From Acanthococcus lagerstroemiae (taxonomy: Eukaryota; Arthropoda; Insecta; Hemiptera; Eriococcidae), in assembly GCA_031841125.1 (NCBI GenBank), contig CM063109.1, positions 23,593,321 through 23,657,320 on the forward strand: a stretch of 64,000 nt of DNA, read 5' to 3'. The notes under the pieces were generated by a model. It saw nothing but the letters and a program-made list of their open reading frames with translations. It was not told the origin of the DNA and made no database searches. Position 1 is the first letter of the stretch. Every line of letters starts with the position of its first letter. Position numbers and translations under genes: made by a program. Shown in pieces: positions 57,701 to 64,000 of the stretch.

Positions 57701-59818
57701 TTGCTAGTCCATATACTGGATGGTCGAAGGCGGCAATAGTCCAGCAGTAGTTCTGATAAGAAAAAAGTAGGGTAAACACAGTCATAGATCCCAGGTCTTT
57801 AAGGGTGAGCAGAGGTGCTTAGCCAATCAGATTGGCTAAAACTAACAGCTAAAACGATTTTTTTTTTAAATTAATTGGCTTCGGCTAACGGCTACAGAGG
57901 ACGCTGATTGGATAGCTAACGGCTAAAGACTAATCCACATTTTCGGTAAAAATAAAATAGGTGAAGTGGTAACTTGGTTCCAATTCTTTTTCTTTCCCCC
58001 AATTCTGAGTTTGAGTTTGCAGTTTCAATCCAAAAAACAAAAATCCACCGAAAAGGAATAGGAAAAAATTCAGTTTGAATGTAGTCAAAAGGGAGAAGGC
58101 AAGAAATTAGCAAAAGGAAATCAGCCGTTAGCTTCCGAATTTTCATTTTAGCTAATGGCTAAAAAATTTTCAATCGGCTAGCTTAGGCTGGCTAAAAATC
58201 TCCCAAAAACTACAAGCTAACGGCTAACATCTAATGGCTAATGGCTATCTAAGCACCTCTGAAGGTAGGGCTCTATAGTTTCACCTGGGTATACTAAGCC
58301 ACCATTTTGGTTCATACTGCGCCCGTCGATGCCGAATTGACTACGCGTTACGCTCCGCATAGTCAGATTCGGCATCCACGGGCGCAGTATGAACCAAAAT
58401 GGCGGCTTAGTATACCCAGGTGAAACTATAGAGCCCTACTGAAGGTAGCTGAAGGTGAGCTCGACGACCTTCTGGCGCTCTCTACCGGCGCGGAATGCAC
58501 CTAACATTCTGAAATTTCACCCACTGATAACACTACTGAACAACTATTATGCACAGTGCATTTCGACAGGTGATTCTGAGGTACTTTTTAACGCTGAACA
58601 CGATACTGCGACCCATTTTTCTCTATCACGTCACAATTCGGAGTTCTGAACGACTGAAATTCGTTTCCATTTTGTTTTTGCATTGGAATAAGCGGTACCA
58701 CTGACTGATACTGTCAGTGTTATCAGACCACAATAACAGAAAACAAACAGACGGAATGCACACCACTACACACGGCCGCAATACACAACAACACGAATCA
58801 GTATGACCACATTCAGTTCTTAAACCTCTTTTTGAACACATTTAGTTGAATTTTTTATAGTTTTTGATCAGAAAAACTAGACGTGATAGAGAAAAACGGC
58901 CGACGGCACTGTATTCAGCGTTGAAAAGTACTCAAGAATCACCTCCTTAAATGCGTTGTGCAAACAAAAAATTTCATTTTGTTCAGTAGTGTAATTATTT
59001 AGACTCTAAACAATAATCTCCGACCGCAAGGTCTCATACCCTTGCTAACTCGAGTTAGCATGTTTCCGTCGCCGCCCTTTCAATTATAGAAAACTACTTG
59101 ATCATAACTATGGAAATAACCAACCCCTATAAATTATATGCATGATAATGATACAGCGGTGCAAAGGCTACACTAGATTTGGCTTATGATTCTGATAGTA
59201 GGTGTAGCTACCGCCAATATATGCATTTATAATAGGTGGAGGTATCTAGACCTCTGCTCTAAGATAGGTTTATACTGCAAAAGCTTTCAGTTTTTCTACT
59301 AAATTTAACTGAATTATGTACTTAATGTTTGCGGATTGTTCGTCAATAACAATTACTTACACTTCACCTGCCAATTCGGGTTTCCAATGACTAGCTTTTG
59401 AATAACAGTTTTGAATGAAAGTTTTTCTATAATATAGGATTGCATACCTATTTATACTAACCCATGTCTGATAGGATGACAGTATCTGCCAATAACCTCC
59501 GGTCACGAATCTCGATGGCGTGTGTACAGGTAGATCGTGAACGTCGTTAATGGGGTCGTACAGAAAGATGCTACCAACATGAGAAGATCTGACAGACTGC
59601 AAGTAAAGGCTCTTGTTACATCCAAGTGAAAAACCAATTACGCTCGTCCATCAAATTTTAATACTTACCTTCGGGTAAAATATGTTCGGAGGTTTGTCAG
59701 TGTCATCAGTAGCATTAAGGTTTTCTTCAACCATGGAATCCTCTTCCGTATCTTCTTGACAAAAATTTCGTCCAAACATTAATCGAGAAGTAGTATTGTA
59801 ATTGGAATTTAACGGCAT
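54795..59818 (-). CDS. Uncharacterised conserved-looking protein, six exons, 359 aa
   Basis: Exons in transcript order: 59818-59669, 59596-59462, 55861-55715, 55632-55505, 55393-55106, 55026-54795. All junctions are in phase and the total is 1080 nt with TGA. The N-terminus is acidic (EDTEEDSMVEENLNATDD). Then come FVTGGYWQILSSYQTW and CGDMIATMQGYVSIMVHNDI, ITPSGKISALLSPTGRMYQY, FTSDSSALVFLLDEGGTRST, LTLLNTARYTVKSNGDEKWI and LFVRRGERRMHYDGEIFVVR with NGGHSAGFD near the end. The regular strand-like texture suggests a beta-rich fold. I recall arthropod proteins with such a C-terminus but cannot name one. The 3.6 kb intron 2 is filled with MITEs. The junction QTW|QFGRWP uses donor GTTAGT; the exon is otherwise open 105 bp further, so an extra exon cannot be excluded. 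Confidence 0.8.
56795..57043. mobile_element. TGGACGCTGTTAAG MITE, uninterrupted copy
   Basis: Ends ATGGACGCTGTTAAGGGAAA and (inward from the right) TTGGACTCTGTTCAGCGAGA. The interior matches 2866-3281 in reverse orientation, without the hAT insertion found there. Confidence 0.75.
57080..57222. repeat. Diverged palindromic MITE related to the 173-bp family
   Basis: TIR GTGCGGAAACC...GGTTTCCGCAC. The arms contain CATTTTGTATTC and GAATATACAAAATGG. The loop CGCCCGTTGATGCCGAATT and GGATTCGGGATCCACGGGC is shared with the 173-bp palindromes, while the ends differ. Confidence 0.75.
57279..57740. repeat. Foldback repeat with arms around the second 173-bp MITE
   Basis: The arm TTCGACCATCCAGTGTATGG (57295) pairs with the complement of CCATATACTGGATGGTCGAA (57710). 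The 173-bp palindrome sits just inside the right arm. Both strands are open for 80-90 codons over 57236-57513; I see no support for a gene. Confidence 0.65.
57511..57683. mobile_element. 173-bp palindromic MITE, copy 2
   Basis: Almost identical to 5958-6130, same orientation, flanked by ACAGCGC on both sides (57504-57510, 57684-57690). Confidence 0.92.
57810..58261. mobile_element. hAT-like MITE with GGCTAACGGCTAA subrepeats
   Basis: Ends CAGAGGTGCTTAGCCAATC and (inward) CAGAGGTGCTTAGATAGCC. Many copies of GCTAA(C/T)GGCTA occur inside. The right end was hit by copy 3 of the 173-bp MITE, whose duplicated target CTGAAGG includes the last three bases of this element. Its own target duplication is unclear. 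Confidence 0.7.
58266..58438. mobile_element. 173-bp palindromic MITE, copy 3 (reverse orientation)
   Basis: Reverse complement of copy 1 with very few differences, flanked by CTGAAGG (58259-58265, 58439-58445). Confidence 0.92.
58529..58993. mobile_element. MITE with about 90-bp inverted ends
   Basis: ACACTACTGAACAA at the left and TTGTTCAGTAGTGT at the right start arms that also contain AGGTGATTCT(G/T)GAGTACTTTT-type sequence, AACGCTGAA, and GACGTGATAGAGAAAAA in inverted sense. The interior is unique. The + frame at 58455-58649 lies across the left arm and is not considered a gene. Confidence 0.7.
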
Positions 59819-61140
59819 AAAAAATGATTCGGGAATTTGATATAGCACTAAACGGACCGTGAATATTGTAATTAAACAGCTGCGATGATACCGAAAATTT
59901 TTTAATGCATTACAGTCTTGTCGATGCGTTCATAGCCAAGTATTTCCTAATCTTGTGATAAATTTAGGAATTTTTAGGGTCGGCTACGAGTAGCCGAACC
60001 AATTTATTGCAATCGCCTTTATTTCTTCTTTGAACTTTTTGTCATTATGATCTGAGTAACAGATCAGTTCATGCGTGGTTTTCGGTAGTAGTGTTCATTG
60101 ATCCGAGTCGCAGTTCGGTACAAATATAGGTATACGGCTCGTTGAAGGCATGTTGTCCCAGCGTTTTCTCAAAAAACGGCATATTGCGGAAATTTCCATG
60201 GAAATTTTTACCAACTTTTTTCGAAGAAAAGGGAGATATTTTTATTAGAGTATGATCCGGTCGAATTATTTGATATTTTTTCTGGATTTTTTTCTTCTTC
60301 GTTTCCATTTGAATATCGTATACGTTCCATTACCGATAGCAATGAAATGAGCTAAGGGGATCGAGTTTTTATAGTGGTAATACAGTGGAATCCGCTAATT
60401 GACACGTTGGGCAGAACAGTTTTGTCCCAATTAACCGGCTGTCTCAATAAAACGAAGTAATTTTTTTTCATGTGTTATCGTTTAGTCATTAACATAAGAT
60501 ATAAAAATTACTTCTAGTACATCTTATGTACCTATAGATTATTCAAAAAAATTACGAATAGACATCTGGCGTAAATATTTTATGCTTTGTGCTTGAATGT
60601 AATCGGCACATGTATCTAAGTAGGTATGTTGTTGGACTATCTTCACTACCCTTTTGCATGAAGTATAACCTCAACTTTTCCACACATTTCCTACATGTTT
60701 TGCCATAAACTCCACATTCTCGTTAAAACTTGTCCCAATAAACCGAATACGTGTCTCTATTAGCCGACCAAAAATTGCCTTTCTGTAATACGTTTGATTC
60801 GGGTCTCATAGCTTTGTCCCAAATAAGCGGCTTGATATCAGGTCGATAATTATATATTAATTTGTATATAAAAATATATAAGTACAGCCCTCATTAAGCC
60901 CAGAATTCACAATTTCAATTATAAATTTAATCAATGCACGAGTATATATTATTAACATATATACACAATATAATATCGACTTGAGTTGAAACTCCCCTAA
61001 ATAATTATTTATTAATTTTCATTGGGTATGTTGAGCATGTTAGGAATGAAGTGAGTGAAGGAGGGGGACCCAGTTTTTAGTGGTAACATAACAGAGAGAT
61101 ATCAGGTCGATAATTATGTTCGAGTATACGTATTTATTTT
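59819..61140. other. Upstream of the 359-aa gene; pogo-like remnant at 60383-60850
   Basis: The left end TACAGTGGAATCCGCTAATT (TA at 60381-60382) is typical of pogo/Tigger elements. It is followed by repeated 'gtcccaattaaccgg' and 'gtcccaataaaccga' phrases up to about 60850, but no right TIR was found. The promoter of the 359-aa gene should lie near 59819-60100. Nothing else recognised. Confidence 0.5.
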
Positions 61141-61146
61141 CGTATA

Positions 61147-62838
61147 AGGTACCGAAGGGTAATATGACCGCACCTGGTTAATATGGCCACGTTATCAAAT
61201 ATCAGCACCTATGGGGTATTTTTGATATCTGGCTGCACTGTTAGGTGGCGGTTGTGGCGCTATCTACATTACGAAAGGTCCGAACCTGATTCAGCTGTTT
61301 GTGACTGTTCTATGGAACTTTTTTCGAAATAGTGTGATAAGAGTTTTGGTGAAATTAAGTGACAACTCCAAAGTGCCCCGGCATTCCATATCATTTTAGC
61401 GTAAGTATAAAAACGTTTATGCCCTGTGAAGGGTAATTTTATGAGCTTTCCGATTATGTGTATCACCACAGGTCATTCGTTCATATTCCACGAGAAAAAT
61501 GAAATTTAGCAAAAAAAAGTCGCGAACCTGTCTTTTTGTTTGATATGGCCATGTGGTGATTGCATTTCAATCGTTCGAAAAATGGGAGAAAATGTGGTAA
61601 GTTAATTTCTTAAGTACCAAAGCTGTTTTCCAGGAACGTACCGATAGGGGGGGGGGAAGCTGCCCCCTCTTGGAGGAAATTTTTTACTAAGCAGTTGGGA
61701 AAATTTACCATTTCAGTCAGCCGAAGTTGGAAAATTTCGGTAGGGTTGGGAAAATCCAACAAGTCAAATGCTTTTCTTTTTAGCTTTGATGTTTGGGAAT
61801 TTTGCGTTGAGAAGTTGGGAAAATCCAACAACTAGGAATTTTGATTTAAGAAGCTGGGAAAATCCTACAAGTCAGAAGTTGTTTTTTTTTTTGTTTTGAT
61901 ACTTGGGAATTTTGAGTTGAATCAGTTGAGATTTTCACTCCCCCCCCCCTCCCTCCCTGAAAAACTTTTCGGTACGTCTCTGCTGTTTTCATATTTTAGA
62001 AGCTTATAACAAAGTTTGACGTCAATTTTTATTTTAATTTTTTAAGATCTATAATAACGGGGAAAAAATAAAAAGAGAAAAAATCAGAACTAAATGTAGG
62101 AAGAATTATGATTTGTTTTTCAATTTTCAAGGATTTAAAAAAAGTAACGACCAACTTATGTCTATACTTGTTGTTTAGTTTTTAAGACTAATTTATAATA
62201 ATGTGTTCTCTCCATAATTTATAAGTTTTTCAAAGTTTAAGAAAAGTTGTTATAACCAATCAATTGTTGTTGTAAACTTTCTTATACGTAAGTAAGTCAA
62301 TTAAGATTCTTTTGTTTCGGGATTTAACTTTTCTTTTGCTCTTCAGGGTGCGAGTCAACTTACTCAAAACATTTTTCATCTTCACTGCCTGTAAGTTGCA
62401 AAGAAATATTGGACTTCGTTAATTTCTTGTGTACAAATCAGACTATGATAGAAATTCTGAAATTTCCTTGCCCTTTAATAACAAAGACAGCAACTTCGAA
62501 AAATTTTAATCCTTTGGTTCCTCAACATGTACAGAACGCACCAAATAAGTTAAATATCGAAAAGAAATGAGTTAATTTATTGATTTTTGCTATTTTTCAG
62601 TGTTAAACAAATGGGAAAATAAGTATGGCCATATTTCCTGAAAATTCTTTTAATTTAGCCTACCCCGGGCCTTTTTTTTTTTTGTCTCGGCCATAGATGA
62701 CAGAGAATTTAATTTCACACACAATCAAGCAGATAGACTCTACTACACATTCCAAGCTTAACTTCACGAAGGAAAAAAAAAATGAGCGCTACAGAGAGAT
62801 TCTTGCTTAGGGTGGCCATATTGCCCTTCCGTATACCT
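61147..62838. mobile_element. DNA transposon with AGGTAC/TACCGAAGGG ends, TA target, 1.7 kb
   Basis: The left end AGGTACCGAAGGGTAATATG and the right end (inward) AGGTATACGGAAGGGCAATA are each flanked by TA. 'ttaatatggccac' at the left has 'ggtggccatattg' at the right. Tc1/mariner-type target; no transposase frame seen. A hAT MITE is nested at 61631-61982. Confidence 0.75.
61631..61982. mobile_element. Nested hAT MITE, 352 bp, TSD CTGTTTTC
   Basis: TIRs CAGGAACGTACCGA and CAGAGACGTACCGA, flanked by CTGTTTTC at 61623-61630 and 61983-61990. Inside, the phrase GTTGGGAAAATCCAACAA recurs as an imperfect minisatellite, and G/C-runs sit near both ends. Confidence 0.88.
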
Positions 62839-63421
62839 TAAAATAAAAGTATCGAATTGTTCAAGACTGTCGAGGGTCAAAAGATGCGTGCCTTTTTGCT
62901 GACCCTCCTCTAGTAACGGAGGTTATATTTGTTCTAAACGCGTTGTGCATGCGGCTGATTTCTCTGCAGCTGAAGAAAATAAAATTAGAGCTGCAGCTAA
63001 CAAGTTTCGTTTTTTTTTTTGGGGGGGGGGAGTGGGGGAATTGATATAGACGACAGAAATGCCGATTAAAATGTACACAATTTCAGTTGAAACATAAAAA
63101 AGTCCTCACCTTTCCTACATTGCCGGCTGGTCACAAGAATGTGTCGAGTGCCAACTTTTTAAGTACCTAACATCAGGGGAGGGTCGGTGATTACACTCTG
63201 CACCATCGCTACAGCCCTTATTTGAAGAAAAAGTTTTGAGATCATCATCAGTCAAGAAAATTTTAATAATAATACGTAATTTGAATTCGAATTCATACTC
63301 CACTACAATTTTATTATGAATTAAGAAACTTTCTGGTGTATTGACCATCAGATAGAGGTAGATCATTGAAGAATCATGCGACAATATCGTGTTTTCGTCA
63401 GTTGATATGTATAGCAGACCT

Positions 63422-63565
63422 TTACAACGAAGCCAGACTTTTGATAATGTTGTAATATATGTCGATTCCACGAAGAAATACTTTTTCGTTTAAGTATTCA
63501 TCATGAGAATGGAATAAAAATGGCGTGTTGTTCATCGGAGCAAATCCAAGAGCAGGGATACCAAC
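63422..63565 (-). CDS. ACY1: Aminoacylase-1, last coding exon (partial gene)
   Basis: Zn-dependent cytosolic M20 peptidase-family enzyme that hydrolyses N-acyl amino acids. After acceptor tttctag (63566-63567) the exon encodes [20 protein letters not shown], then [20 protein letters not shown], ending IKSLASL and TAA (63422-63424). The motif GxPAxGFSPM....LLHDHNE.L....FL.GI.IY is characteristic of the C-terminus of ACY1; HDE provides a late conserved metal-site-region His. The exon begins in phase 0. Earlier exons lie beyond the window. A minus-strand AATAAA occurs at 63310-63315. Confidence 0.93.
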   Translation of the reverse strand, partial: VGIPALGFAPMNNTPFLFHSHDEYLNEKVFLRGIDIYYNIIKSLASL

Positions 63566-64000
63566 CTAGAAATCAGTGGAATTCATTCATTAACAGTGAG
63601 ATATAAAATAATATAGAATTAAATAAACGAATCGGAGGGGGTGCATGTGGGAGACTTCGCCCCTGTGGTACATCAGCTGGCAACATTGCCCTCGACGAGG
63701 GAAAGTTGAAGAATTTGAATACCCGATCAACATTTCTTTGGTTTTGCAATAGGCGGCGTAACCGTGACCAGGTTCGCTAGTGTCGACCTTCTGTAAAGGT
63801 GATCAAGGTTGATGTTCCCATAAGACGTGTAAAGTTGGTATACTTTAAAGCTTCTGTAATTGCTGAAAATAGGTTTTCTTGAGTCATATAACATGTCAAA
63901 TTAAAGCTTGAAGTCTCTAGTTCACAATGAAAGGTAATTTAATGCACTTTATTCGCTCTAGTTTGATGAATAAGTTTATTTCCAAATTACTGTTTTTCTT
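63566..64000. other. Intron of ACY1
   Basis: Upstream of the last ACY1 exon on the minus strand. No further exon with aminoacylase sequence was recognised before the window edge. Confidence 0.5.

Noticed and set aside
59357..59461. Extension of exon 2 of the 359-aa gene to 59357
   Set aside because: The frame is open to a TAA, but only the donor GTTAGT at 59461-59460 joins exon 3 in phase with the conserved-looking QFGRWPEA start. The longer version fails to connect in frame.
60069..60308. 79-codon minus-strand frame upstream of the 359-aa gene
   Set aside because: Low-complexity Lys start, no homology, no acceptor/donor support.

Overview
The window is nuclear DNA from an arthropod, most likely an insect. 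The evidence is spliced genes with GT-AG introns, animal-type housekeeping proteins, and a dense load of hAT, Tc1/mariner-pogo, BEL/Pao and RTE/CR1/Jockey-type elements in AT-rich sequence. The species cannot be named from the sequence. All gene models were built by hand from splice sites and reading-frame continuity.

Layout: 1-5.2 kb is a nest of DNA transposons inside or beside the pyruvate dehydrogenase E2 gene (DLAT, + strand), whose last two coding exons lie at 5517-6311. From 6.8 to 11.05 kb there is a composite repeat: about 3.2 kb of a 241-366 bp satellite flanked by clusters of a GGTA-rich minisatellite. From 11.4 to 45.2 kb a single minus-strand gene of 28 exons encodes a kinesin-6 (KIF20-like) protein of 1137 predicted residues. 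Its introns carry most of the transposons: a hAT element split by a 5.8 kb BEL/Pao retrotransposon (12.36-19.75 kb), a 3.1 kb long-inverted-repeat element (22.5-25.6 kb), a LINE split by a 3.9 kb long-inverted-repeat element and two MITEs (31.0-37.95 kb), and a Jockey-like fragment (40.0-40.8 kb). From 45.2 kb on the window is gene-dense: SLC35E1-like transporter (+, 46.1-47.6 kb, 3' UTR to about 49.2 kb), NUP35/Nup53 nucleoporin (-, 50.8-51.95 kb), an unrecognised 395-residue protein (+, 52.5-54.2 kb), an unrecognised 359-residue protein (-, 54.8-59.8 kb) and the last exon of aminoacylase-1 (-, 63.4-63.6 kb). KIF20/SLC35E1 and NUP35/the 395-residue gene are divergent head-to-head pairs with short shared upstream regions.

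Most striking observations: (1) the kinesin stalk is built from an array of at least seven homologous exons of 28-34 codons, all phase 0-0, with further duplicated exons in the stalk and tail; (2) three 173 bp near-perfect palindromic MITEs, with 7-8 bp target duplications, carry a CCGCCATTTTG core in both arms, and at least one other palindromic repeat in the window carries the same core; (3) the satellite array has diverged 'edge' monomers of one type at both ends and a homogenised, dimeric core; (4) transposons are nested to three levels, and target duplications fix the order of insertion. The genes are not an operon or pathway. KIF20 (cytokinesis/midzone motor) and NUP35 act in cell division and nuclear pores, SLC35E1 in Golgi/ER transport, DLAT and ACY1 in metabolism.
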